64,000 bases of DNA, from assembly GCA_018105865.1 (NCBI GenBank), contig CM030866.1, positions 1,234,991 to 1,298,990 on the forward strand. Direction: 5' to 3'. Below, one piece after another: positions 44,806 to 54,360 of the stretch. The stretch's first letter is position 1, and the number at the start of each line of letters is the position of its first letter. Below the pieces are notes generated by a model, which had not been told where the DNA came from, made no database searches, and saw nothing but the letters and a program-made list of their open reading frames with translations. Source of the stretch: Metaphire vulgaris (taxonomy: Eukaryota > Annelida > Clitellata > Crassiclitellata > Megascolecidae). The position numbers were made by a program, and so were the translations under genes.

Positions 44806-45749
44806 TCTACAGGGTTCGAAATAGAGCACTCTCAGCCATTTCATACTACACACTAACGCCATTGACTGTACGAGAACGAGGGACATCAATTAAATGAAAG
44901 TCCTGCCGAATATCTTGCCAAGTGTCTAGTAGGGCGATCGAGGGAAGAGCCGCGTATTAAGATATCTGGTTCATTATACAACAGATTTTATAGACATCAA
45001 AAACAAGTTTTATAATTAATTCGCTCTGTGAGAGAAGCCTATTGAAGGCCTGTTGAATAGAAGGTACATAGGCCCTAGATATGTAAAAATCTAATCGATT
45101 TGAAGAAACTCTTCGACAAAATTCATATTTTACTCTTGTTCCTTCTTCATTGCTTTAAACAATACAAGAATCATCAATAATATCATTATAAATTTCGATC
45201 TACAGGGTTCGAAATAGAGCACTTCTAGCCATTTCATACTACACACTAACGCCAATGACTGTACGAGGACGAGCGACATCAAATAAATGAAAGTCCTGCC
45301 GAATATCTTGCGGAATGGCTAGTAAGGTGATCGAGGGAAGAGTCGTGTATTAAGATATCTGGGCATTATACAACAGGTTTTATAGACATCAAACACAAGT
45401 TTTATAATTAATTCGCTGTGTGAGACAAGCCACTTGAAGGCCTGTGGAATTGAGGGTTTATTGAGCCTTCATACAGTGCTCGAATTGCGAGAAAATGAAA
45501 GGTGGGGGTCATGGCGAGTATTATCAGAGACAGCCCCACTGCCTTATGTAAATACCTCTGGTATACCATTTTAAAGAGGGGCTGAACCCCCCAACTCCCC
45601 AGCAATTCGAGCTCTGCCTTCATATCGTAAAATCTTATCGATTTGAAGAAATTATCCGACAAAGTCCACACTTTCCTCTTGCCCCATCTTTACTACTTTA
45701 ATATTGGCAAGAATAATCAATAACATCATTCTCAATTTCCATTTACAGG
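44806..45749 (+). repeat. Two tandem 393-bp satellite units between A5 and A6
   Basis: Units about 44811-45203 and 45204-45749. Each opens GGTTCGAAATAGAGCACT and closes with GATCTACAG or the like. Without its 143-bp insertion and duplicated 8 bases, the second unit is also about 395 bases. A third copy sits alone at 34755. Confidence 0.9.
45474..45616. mobile_element. hAT MITE inside satellite unit 2
   Basis: Inverted ends CAGTGCTCGAATTGC and GCAATTCGAGCTCTG, 143 bases, perfect 8-bp duplication CCTTCATA (45466-45473, 45617-45624). This end family is not otherwise seen in the window. Confidence 0.95.
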
Positions 45750-45935
45750 CAGTGGCGGCTCCAAACTGGGGAACGGGGGCAGTGCCTCTATTGAGTGCCT
45801 GCCCACCCCCAGTTGCCCCCTGTTGGGACCCTATACTTAATACTACATACCTAACAACAAATGGTTGGCCCGGCCCCCCATGATTAGAAGTTGGCACCCC
45901 AACCCCCCACTTGCCAAATTCTGGAACCGCCACTG
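45750..45935 (-). mobile_element. hAT MITE family A, copy A6
   Basis: CAGTGGCGGCTCCAAA and TGGAACCGCCACTG ends, 186 bases, same orientation as A5. Right flank CTACAGAA returns to unique tandem-unit sequence that is continuous in unit B. Confidence 0.9.
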
Positions 45936-46806
45936 CTACAGAATCAGGCTTTTTTCAATGCTATACATATGAATACGAAATCTGTTTTAAGGCTTGCAAA
46001 GACTTGCCTAAGGAACTTGAAAAGTTGTTCTCAGTCGAGGCTCTACTGACAACCAGTGCTCTAGAAAGCACACACTGACATCTATCGGGACAGTCGCTTT
46101 AAAAGTTCACTCGTTGAACTGGGACACACGTCTAGACCCCAGCGGGTTTTTCTTGATATTTAAAGCGTTACAATTTTCGATTACTGGATTGATCACGACA
46201 GGTGATTCGAATTGCAACAACAGAATAGAACTATTTTTTATAATCCAATTAAAAAATTAAGTGCGAATGCAACCGAATACGAATAGTTACTTATACGTGG
46301 AGTTACATATATAATGCCAATTTTGCGGAGATATCAACTCCTAATAGATGTTGGAGTAGATAGCTGTCGTAGTAATGGCACCATCTAATAAATAATATAA
46401 TATATAATATATATTAGATATATATAATATATATAATAATATATATCTAATATAATATCTAATAGATAGCTGTCGTATAGTAATGGCATCATGCTGCAAA
46501 TGACTTGCATCGTTAGCTTTATTAGTTACGAAATAACTTCATATATCATATATTACATAGGGAGAAATAATAATTATTTCAGTATATATAGCAGTGCTAA
46601 GTGGAATGGTGCTGGAATATGGTGCGCCAAGAAACATTTAATATTTGCCATTCAAGTCTGTTTTCGTATGTGAGACTTGAGCTTTGCATATGCGTTTGTG
46701 TGTTCATATAACAAAATTCTATTATTATTAGAACTAAAATGCAAACAAGCAAATTTTATTCTAAAATTGAAGTGCTGAGTAGATGACATTTAAGTTGCTG
46801 CTTTTA
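45936..46806 (+). repeat. Tandem unit A, 5' flank of UGT copy 1
   Basis: Paralogous to 49909-50964 (CAATGCTATAC, CAAAGACTTGCCTAAGG, GTTGTTCTCAGTCGAGG). It has a private AT-rich expansion at about 46391-46470 flanked by two copies of GATAGCTGTCGTA. No TATA box can be singled out. A possible splice acceptor CTTTTAG ends at 46807 and is conserved before copy 2 (50965). Confidence 0.8.
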
Positions 46807-46839
46807 GGTTTCGGAAATCATAAGGAAGCTGCTGGTAAA

Positions 46840-48405
46840 ATGATATGTCTTCATAGTGCTCTGGTGCTGCTCGGAGCCATTGGAGTGGCTTCTGGGGCGA
46901 AAATCATCATGGCTTCTCCACAAGTGGGCAGCCATATTTTAGAACAGATAACACTCGGAGAAGAACTCGCTGCCAGAGATCATCAAGTTTATATGGCGAT
47001 CGGATCACGCTATCCAAATACAACGAATATCGAAAAGAAAGGGATGAAGACGATACAGTACAATATTCCAAAAGACGTCCTCTACGGCGTCTCCAGCGAT
47101 TTGGAAAAGGCTCTCATCCCTCTGATTTTCAGCGAAGATAAGGACAAAGTGGCCATGACTGGTCAGTTAGCCGCTTCAATAGTCTACAGAGACTGTGCTT
47201 ATATGATGAATGATGAGCAGTTTTTGACTGAAGTAAGAAAACTTTCATTCGATTTGGCCATAATAGAACCTTTCATCATTTCACCTTGCAACGTAATCCT
47301 ACCGAAGGTTCTCGAAATACCTTTCGTGTCCATGGCAGGGTTTTACTTACCGTGGAAGATTGGAATTCCAGCTCTACCCTCATTTGCGCCACTGCTTCAA
47401 TCGTGGAACAGCATGAATGACATCACGATCATTTCTCGCTTTCAGAACCTGTTGATGTATCTATTTATGGATGATGAGTTTCTCTTCAGCATATTTTCCA
47501 AAAATACCACCCTTTTGAAAACATATGCCCCGGAATTCCAAAATTGGTACGATCTTGTAAAACTTTCTGAATTATTCATCACTACAAACGATCATCACTT
47601 GGGTGCTGTATTTCCCTATATGCCCAACTATATTTCTGCGGCCGGACTGCCAACATCGAAGGCCAAGCAATTGACAAACGATCTGGAAAAACTAGTGGAA
47701 GCGTCGAACGACGGAGTGATTCTTCTGAGTTTTGGATCGTCTGCGTCGTTTTTTCCTTCCGATGTCGTGGCCAAATTCTTCGAGGCGTTTTCCACATTGA
47801 AACAGACGGTGGTGACGAGGTTCGACGCGCCGAAGAACGTCACGATTCCGAAGAATGTCAAACTGTTGTCCTGGTTACCACAGAACGACCTTCTCGGTCA
47901 TCCGAAGACGAAACTCTTTATAACTCACTGCGGTAACAGCGGACAGCACGAGGCGTTGTATCACGCCGTTCCCATGATCGGATTCCCACTGTTTGCTGAA
48001 CAGCATCGGAACTGCGAAGGGCTCGAAAAGAAGGGATTCGGACGAAAGATGAACATCCAGGATTTCACGCCGGGAGAGCTCGCCGAAAACATCCGGGAAG
48101 TTCTGGATAATCCGAAATACAAAGCGACTATCCAGAAAGCGTCGGACGCATTTCGGGATCAGCCGATGCATCCGAAGGAACGAGCGGCGTTCTGGATAGA
48201 ACACGTGATTCGACACGGAGGACGACATCTTCGTTCGTTTTCAATGGACATGCCGCTCTATCAGTTTCTAATGCTAGACGTTCTCGGACTGTTACTCTTG
48301 GCGGCATTCGTTATTCTATTCTTGATTAGATTCGTGCTGCTTTTCGTCTATCGAAAATGCCGTTCTCAGCCAAAAGCAGCCAGCCTTAAGTTGAAATCTA
48401 ACTAG
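46840..48405 (+). CDS. UDP-glucuronosyltransferase, tandem copy 1
   Basis: A 521-residue GT1 enzyme of the ER membrane that would transfer sugar from a UDP-sugar to small lipophilic acceptors (detoxification or endogenous conjugation). Substrate not predictable. Features in order: signal peptide 1-20 (MICLHSALVLLGAIGVASGA); H32 in GSHI at the place of the catalytic His; E143 (LAIIEPF) where the family usually has the partner Asp; linker; SWLPQN 344-349; UGT signature from FITHCGNSG (360-368) to AEQ (386-388), with Glu instead of the usual Asp before Gln; membrane helix about 477-504; tail ending KLKSN, a KxKxx ER-retrieval signal. N-glycosylation sequons N222 and N333. I start at the ATG 46840 (A at -3) because the signal peptide follows at once. 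An upstream in-frame ATG at 46783 lies before a possible acceptor (AG 46806-46807). A single open frame codes for the full family length. Upstream 5' exon possible. Confidence 0.93.
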   Translation: MICLHSALVLLGAIGVASGAKIIMASPQVGSHILEQITLGEELAARDHQVYMAIGSRYPNTTNIEKKGMKTIQYNIPKDVLYGVSSDLEKALIPLIFSEDKDKVAMTGQLAASIVYRDCAYMMNDEQFLTEVRKLSFDLAIIEPFIISPCNVILPKVLEIPFVSMAGFYLPWKIGIPALPSFAPLLQSWNSMNDITIISRFQNLLMYLFMDDEFLFSIFSKNTTLLKTYAPEFQNWYDLVKLSELFITTNDHHLGAVFPYMPNYISAAGLPTSKAKQLTNDLEKLVEASNDGVILLSFGSSASFFPSDVVAKFFEAFSTLKQTVVTRFDAPKNVTIPKNVKLLSWLPQNDLLGHPKTKLFITHCGNSGQHEALYHAVPMIGFPLFAEQHRNCEGLEKKGFGRKMNIQDFTPGELAENIREVLDNPKYKATIQKASDAFRDQPMHPKERAAFWIEHVIRHGGRHLRSFSMDMPLYQFLMLDVLGLLLLAAFVILFLIRFVLLFVYRKCRSQPKAASLKLKSN

Positions 48406-48728
48406 CAATGACGAAAAGAGGATGTAGCTAAAAGACTATTTATTTTATAGTATGGTCTTCTAAGCTCACATGACATGTGCTCTCTATTTCTATCTAATGC
48501 TATTGATTTTTAATTTAATTCAAATCTGCACTTTGCCTTAGAACAGACTCATGTTATGAACGTGTTTTGTTGATATTATGAAGCAATTCAGGCCAGTTAG
48601 ACATTTTTCTACAGTCCAACTAGACGTAGAACAAACCTGTTTTAAAAAGTATCCCATTTACTTCAGTGTGTGGCACACGAGTTCTTTACTGCAAATTTCA
48701 GTTCATTGAATTATGTAGCGTTTTAGAC
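48406..48728 (+). other. 3' flank/probable 3' UTR of UGT copy 1
   Basis: Almost identical to 52561-52897 after copy 2, more so than the upstream flanks. Contains TATTTATTTTATAG shortly after the stop. I see no AATAAA in this stretch. Confidence 0.7.
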
Positions 48729-48953
48729 TTGTAGGCCTAAGCTTAGTTGATGGCTCTATGACGTTGTAGTGTGCGATTCTAAAAATATTTTCTAAAACTC
48801 TCTGAAAGGTATTGTTGCAAGGTGTCAGTTCAGAGAATTTATTGCAACCGGCTTCAGATCACATGCAACTATGCAATTTGATTAAGCAATGTCTGCATAC
48901 TTGTTAACGCCAGACACATTTTATTTGATAATAAGTAAGCCTATCGTGTTTAA

Positions 48954-49028
48954 TAACCCCTTAACTGGGTATTTAACTGTAGCGCAATGTAAAACGGACG
49001 GATATATCCGGGGTCCCTAGTTAAGGGG
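48954..49028. mobile_element. piggyBac-type micro-MITE family L, copy L2
   Basis: 75 bases between TTAA sites (48950-48953, 49029-49032) with CCCCTTAACTGGG and CCTAGTTAAGGGG ends. The paralogous unit A reads GTGTTTAAACATG without it (about 43889-43900), an uninterrupted empty site with one TTAA. Confidence 0.95.
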
Positions 49029-49447
49029 TTAAACATGCATCTGTTTTATAGCTGGTTCGCTTTTGAGCACTCTCTTCAAATTATTGTCGTTCTAGTAAAC
49101 GAGTAGAACGTGTTAAAGGTCAGAATGTAGGACTTGCGTATTAATTATTAGACCCTACAATATGATGAACGCTTTGCGGTATGAGTCCTCCAATGAAGGT
49201 TTCAATTCATTGCTAGTCTGCGTTACCAATTTTTTGGTTAGATAACATCGAAACGCGACACATTGCGAGCCTAACTACGCGTGCAACTGTGACTCATAAT
49301 TTTATTCTGTAAACTATGTTATAGAATTTAGCTGATAACAACTTATATTATAAGATTGTCACATTCAGGACGTAAATTTTAACAATAATTTTACTTTCTA
49401 ATAACTTTTGATTTGCATTTGATATATAAGGTATTTATTGCAAATTA

Positions 49448-49614
49448 CAGGCTCGATTTGTGACCTGAAGCAGTGGGGGGAATATGCCGAGCTTGGGGGA
49501 TGTAGTTGTTGCGAAATGTAGCAGTGGGGGGATGTAGTGGTGGGGGATGTAGCAGTGGGGGGATGCAGTTGGGCAGTGGGGAGATTCCTTCTTCCGCCTA
49601 CAAATCGCGCCCTG
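49448..49614 (-). mobile_element. MITE family B, copy B3
   Basis: Ends CAGGCTCGATTTGTGACC and CAAATCGCGCCCTG. Unit A lacks it and has a single GGTATTTATTAAG. Here GGTATTTATT appears twice (49430-49439, 49615-49624), but eight extra bases GCAAATTA stand between the left copy and the element. The interior is a G-rich GTAGCAGTGGGGGGAT repeat. Confidence 0.9.
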
Positions 49615-49908
49615 GGTATTTATTAAGTATTATTATGCTTGATTATGTATTATGTTTTTGACCATGCGTTTGGCCAAGGTTCGTTTGATAAAGCGCTATT
49701 GTATTGTACTGTATTCAGTCTAAAACTGTAAATCTCGGAAGGGCCTTCAGCCTGTGACGACCTTTGCATTTCTATTCGTTTTGCTAATGAATCATGGGAT
49801 ACGCAGCACTGCTTTGTGGATCTACTTTGATGTGCGCTTTGCACCTACTCAATAATGTCTGTCTTACTATTTGTCGTGGGGCAGGGCGAGTCAATTTATG
49901 TCCACAGC

Positions 49909-50964
49909 GTCAGGTCTTTTTCAATGCTATACAAGTGAATACGAAGTCTGCTTTGAGGCATGCAAAGACTTGCCTAAGGAACTTGAAAAGTTGTTCTCAG
50001 TCGAGGCTTCTACTGACAGCCAGTGCTCTCGAAAGCACACACTGGCTTATCTATCGGGCCTGTCGCTTTGAAAGTTCACTCGTTCTGAACTGGGACACAC
50101 GCCTTGAAGCCAGCAAGTTTTTCTCGATATTTATATTAAAGCGTTTCAACTTTAGATACTGGATTGATCACAACAGGTGATTCGAATTTCAACAACAGAA
50201 TATAACTATATTTTATAATTCGATGCGAAAATTAAGAGCGAATGCAACTGAATACGAATAGTTTAATGAATACGGGGAGCTACATGCATGGCGCCAACTT
50301 TGCGGATATATCAATCCCAATAGATGTTGGCGTAGATAGCTGTCGTGGTAATGGCACGGTGATACACATGACTTGCATTATAATTTATAACATTTTTATG
50401 GTCTATAAAACCTGTAATAGAAGAAACCAGCAATCTTAAGCGCCATCTTATCTCTCGATTGATTTTTTAGACATTTGACAGAGAATAGATTCCTGAAAGA
50501 CTTTCTATAGTGTCGTTTCAAATGGCTCATTATTTTTCGTGGCATTTCGAAAGCTCTAGAAAAACATTGAGACAGAATATATTGACAATTTTAGTACGGT
50601 TTGACACAGAAAAGATGGGGACACAAGAATATGTGGCTTTAATTCGTTTAATTACTTTGTTAGTTACGAAGTAAGTTAATATATTATAGAAAATTATAAA
50701 AATATATATCTATATTTATATAGGTTGAGAGATGATTTCAATATAACAGTGCATAGTCGAATCGTGCTGAAATATGAATCGTTAAATCAAATTTAATATT
50801 TGCCATTCAGGTCTGTTTTCGTATGTGAGACTTGAGCTTTGCATGTTAGTTTGAACGTTCATATAGCAAAATTCTATATTTCGGATTATTCGTAAAACTA
50901 GTATGCAAACAAGCAAATTTTCAAACCGCTGTCTGAGTATTTGACATCTAAGTGGTCGCTTTTA
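49909..50964 (+). repeat. Tandem unit B, 5' flank of UGT copy 2
   Basis: Paralogous to 45944-46806. A possible acceptor CTTTTAG at 50959-50965 is conserved. ATATATCTATATTTATATAGG at about 50704 could hold a TATA element, but it has no counterpart in position before copy 1. Confidence 0.75.
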
Positions 50965-50997
50965 GGTCACCGAGATCATAAAGAAGCTGCTGGTAAA

Positions 50998-52560
50998 ATG
51001 ATATGTCTTCATAGTGCTCTGGTGCTGCTCGGGGCCATTGGAGTGGCTTCTGGGGCGAAAATCATCATGGCTTCACCGCAAATGGGCAGCCATATTTTAG
51101 AACAAGTAACACTCGGAGAAGAACTCGCTGCCAGAGGTCATCAAGTTTATATGGCGATTGGATCACGCTATCCAAATATAGCGAATATCGAAAAGAAAGG
51201 GATGAAGACGATAACGTACAATATTCCAAAAGACGTTCTATATGGTGTCTCGAGCGATTTGGAAAAGTCTCTCATCCCTCTGATTTTCAGCGAAGATAAG
51301 GACAAAATGGCCGTATCTGGTCAGCTAGCCGCAACGATTAGCTACAGAGACTGTGCTTATATGATAAATGATGAGCAGTTTTTGGCTGAATTAAGAAAAC
51401 TTTCATTCGATTTGGCCATCGTAGAACCTTTCATCGTTTCACCTTGCAACGTAATCCTACCGAAGGTTCTTGAAATACCTTTCGTGTCCATGGCAGGGTT
51501 TTACTTACCGTGGAAGATTGGAATTCCAGCGCTACCCTCATTTGCGCCACTGCTTCAATCGTGGAGCAGCATGAATGACATCACGATCATTTCTCGTTTT
51601 AGGAACCTGTTGATGTATCTATTTATGGATGAGTTTCTGTACAGCACATTTCCCCAAAATACCACCCTTTTGAAAACATATGCCCCAGAATTCGAAAATT
51701 GGTACGATCTTGTAAAACTTTCTGAATTATTCATCACTACAAATGATCATCACCTTGGTGCTCTATTTCCTTATATGCCCAACTATATTTCTGCGGCCGG
51801 ACTGCCAACATCGAAGGCCAAGCAATTGACAGACGATCTGGAAAAACTAGTGCAAGCGTCGAACGACGGAGTGATTCTTCTGAGTTTTGGATCGTCTGCG
51901 TCGTTTTTCCCTTCCGACGTCGTGGCCAAATTCTTCGAGGCGTTTTCCACATTGAAACAGACGGTGGTGACGAGGTTCGACGCGCCGAAGAACGTCACGA
52001 TTCCGAAGAATGTCAAACTGTTGTCCTGGTTACCACAGAACGACCTTCTCGGTCATCCGAAGACGAAACTCTTTATAACTCACTGCGGTAACAGCGGACA
52101 GCACGAGGCGTTGTATCACGCCGTTCCCATGATCGGATTCCCACTGTTTGCTGAACAGCATCGGAACTGCGAAGGGCTCGAAAAGAAGGGATTCGGACGA
52201 AAGATGAGCATCCAGGATTTCACGCCGGAAGAGCTAGCTGAAAACATCCGGGAAGTTCTGGATAATCCGAAATACAAAGCGACTATCCAGAAAGCGTCCG
52301 ACGCATTTCGGGATCAGCCGATGCATCCGAAGGAACGAGCGGCGTTCTGGATAGAACACGTGATTCGACACGGAGGACGACATCTTCGTTCGTTTTCAAT
52401 GGACATGCCGCTCTATCAGTTTCTAATGCTAGACGTTCTTGGTCTGCTACTCTTGGCGGCATTCGTTATTCTATTCTTGATTAGATTCGTGCTGCTTTTC
52501 GTCTATCGAAAATGCCGTTCTCAGCCAAAAGCAGCCAGCCTTAAGTTGAAATCTAACTAG
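50998..52560 (+). CDS. UDP-glucuronosyltransferase, tandem copy 2
   Basis: A 520-residue paralogue of copy 1, 4158 bases downstream and in the same orientation, with the same predicted ER-membrane conjugating role. Signal peptide 1-20, H32, Glu in LAIVEPF at 143, SWLPQN, UGT signature with AEQ, membrane helix and KLKSN tail are all kept. Compared with copy 1 there are 27 substitutions and one deleted Asp within residues 1-288, mostly in the acceptor-binding half, but only two (N405S and G412E by copy 1 numbering) in the remaining 233 residues. Substrate preference may therefore differ while UDP-sugar binding is the same. The first in-frame ATG is 50998, and the open frame further upstream has only a TTG and lies before the possible acceptor. 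No frameshift or stop, so both copies look functional. Confidence 0.93.
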   Translation: MICLHSALVLLGAIGVASGAKIIMASPQMGSHILEQVTLGEELAARGHQVYMAIGSRYPNIANIEKKGMKTITYNIPKDVLYGVSSDLEKSLIPLIFSEDKDKMAVSGQLAATISYRDCAYMINDEQFLAELRKLSFDLAIVEPFIVSPCNVILPKVLEIPFVSMAGFYLPWKIGIPALPSFAPLLQSWSSMNDITIISRFRNLLMYLFMDEFLYSTFPQNTTLLKTYAPEFENWYDLVKLSELFITTNDHHLGALFPYMPNYISAAGLPTSKAKQLTDDLEKLVQASNDGVILLSFGSSASFFPSDVVAKFFEAFSTLKQTVVTRFDAPKNVTIPKNVKLLSWLPQNDLLGHPKTKLFITHCGNSGQHEALYHAVPMIGFPLFAEQHRNCEGLEKKGFGRKMSIQDFTPEELAENIREVLDNPKYKATIQKASDAFRDQPMHPKERAAFWIEHVIRHGGRHLRSFSMDMPLYQFLMLDVLGLLLLAAFVILFLIRFVLLFVYRKCRSQPKAASLKLKSN

Positions 52561-52940
52561 CAATGACGAAAAGAGGATGTAGCTAAAAGACTATTTATTT
52601 TATAGTATGGTCTTCTAAGCTCACATGACATGTGCTCTCTATTTCTATCTAATGCTATTGATTTGTAATTTAATTCAAATCTGCACACTGCCTTAGAACA
52701 GACTCATGTTATGAACGTGTTTTGTTGATATTATGAAGCAATTCAGGCCAGTTAGACATTTTTCTACAGTCCAACTAGACGTAGAACAAACCTGTTTTAA
52801 AAAGTATCCCATTTTCTTCAGTGTGTGGCACACGAGTTCTTTACTGCAAATTTCAGTTAATGGAATTATGTAGCATTTTAGACTTGTAGGCCTAAGCTTA
52901 GAACAGACTCATGTTATGAACGTGTTTTGTTGAACTTGTG
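52561..52940 (+). other. 3' flank of UGT copy 2 and end of the array
   Basis: Follows copy 1's 3' flank until about 52897 (GGCCTAAGCTTAG), then jumps back: AACAGACTCATGTTATGAACG, already present at 52697, occurs again at 52900-52934. After that comes GTGCTATAGAAGTGCA, a family M LINE tail fragment, and unrelated sequence. This is the right boundary of the tandem array. Confidence 0.85.
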
Positions 52941-53151
52941 CTATAGAAGTGCACCATTATAGTCATAATTATAATGTAATAATAATTATAGGTAGTAATG
53001 ATAGCACCTCTGTTTAACTCCATAAAGCTGTTGGTCTTAGAATGGGTCTAGTCCCGTAACTCCGTTTGCTGATTTATCAGAAGATTCAAAGTTTCGTCTT
53101 CAAGAAGCAGAGTAGGCCAAAAGTAGTTATGATGAACGAATGTTGGAAGGT

Positions 53152-53155
<4 letters not shown>
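52941..53155. other. Intergenic, nothing seen
   Basis: No supported feature. Confidence 0.35.
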
Positions 53156-53239
<84 letters not shown>

Positions 53240-53240
53240 T
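53156..53240. repeat. (GA)n then (CAGA)n
   Basis: About 25 GA then about 8 CAGA units. Confidence 0.95.
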
Positions 53241-54297
53241 AAAGAGAAAGGAAGAGAGAAAGGGTTGAATTTATTATTATTAAAGATCGAATTAAATTGC
53301 AAACGGTGTTTAGCACTGCACTGTAGATGTCAATATAGAATAGCGCTGGCGTTGTCAACATCACGAAACTCCGACGCAGGTTATTAGATTAATCGCAATG
53401 GGGACTTGATAATTGCATGAACATACTGGACTTTCAATATAATAAGAAGGCAATTATAAAATCAAATCTGAGGTGTTTCTTCTTACTTATTCATCTCGCA
53501 ATTTCTATTTCTAATGTACGAGAACTTTTCAGTCCGTGCGACAATCTCAAGTGAACGCCAGGAAGTGTAAGTTATTGCACCTAATGATGCAAATTGCATT
53601 ATTATTATTGTGTTTGCGATTCTCTTCCGTATGGACCTATTGGCTTTCTTCAATATCTGACTAGAATTCTGCAATGATTTCAGGAAAAGTTGGAAAATCC
53701 CGCATCACCTTAATGTAGCAAAAGGAAAAGAGATATATATATATGACTGACACCCCTGTGTGAGAAACAATTCGCGAAGATGTTTACGAATGTGATATTA
53801 GATTAATAATTTCGAATTGATTAAACGAATGCGTGTGATATCATGGCGGTTTTGTTTTTATCGTCCATTCTATCTCGTTTGTTTATTAATTTTTCGTTAT
53901 TACCACGATCTCCGCGTTTATTCTTGTCACTGGGGGGGGGGGGAAACCTACCCTCTCTTCTTTCCACCCGCTATTCGTCGTTTCCCTCCCTCCTTCTCCC
54001 TCCTCCTCCTGTTCCTCATCGATTTGTTGTGACGGCTGAGGAAGAATGACGACTTATGCTATACACCGATTCTTGGAGGAATACAGGTATAGCGAACTGT
54101 ATTCCTTTCCGATTCGTCGTGTGGACGCACCTGTCACCGTCCTCGCCTGCGATTGTCCGCCCGCCCGCCCGCGCTGAAAGCTAGAATCTGTCGAGGGCCT
54201 GACATACAGGAACAGTGGCCATCGTCGTATACTGCGTACGCGCTGGAACCAGAAAAACGGGCAGACGACGGAGAGAAACAGGGAGACAGAGACAGAC
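53241..54297. other. Intergenic, nothing supported
   Basis: G11 at about 53932-53942 followed by a pyrimidine-rich CCTCC stretch. Non-repetitive otherwise. Confidence 0.35.
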
Positions 54298-54360
54298 GAA
54301 GGAAGAGAGATTAAGAGGAGAGAGAGAGAGAGAGAGGAGAGGAGAGAGAAGGGAGGGGGT
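54298..54360. repeat. (GA)n-rich tract
   Basis: GA units with GGA interruptions. Confidence 0.85.

Larger units (their letters stand above)
48729..49908 (+). repeat. Tandem unit B spacer with two insertions
   Basis: Paralogue of 43671-44635. Insertions L2 and B3, absent from unit A, are annotated separately. No gene. An open frame at 49794-50180 spans spacer sequence also present, broken, in unit A. Confidence 0.85.

Noticed and set aside
50941..50997. TTG start giving a 539-residue UGT copy 2
   Set aside because: TTG starts are not expected in animal nuclear genes. The signal peptide follows the ATG at 50998, and a conserved acceptor-like AG lies between.
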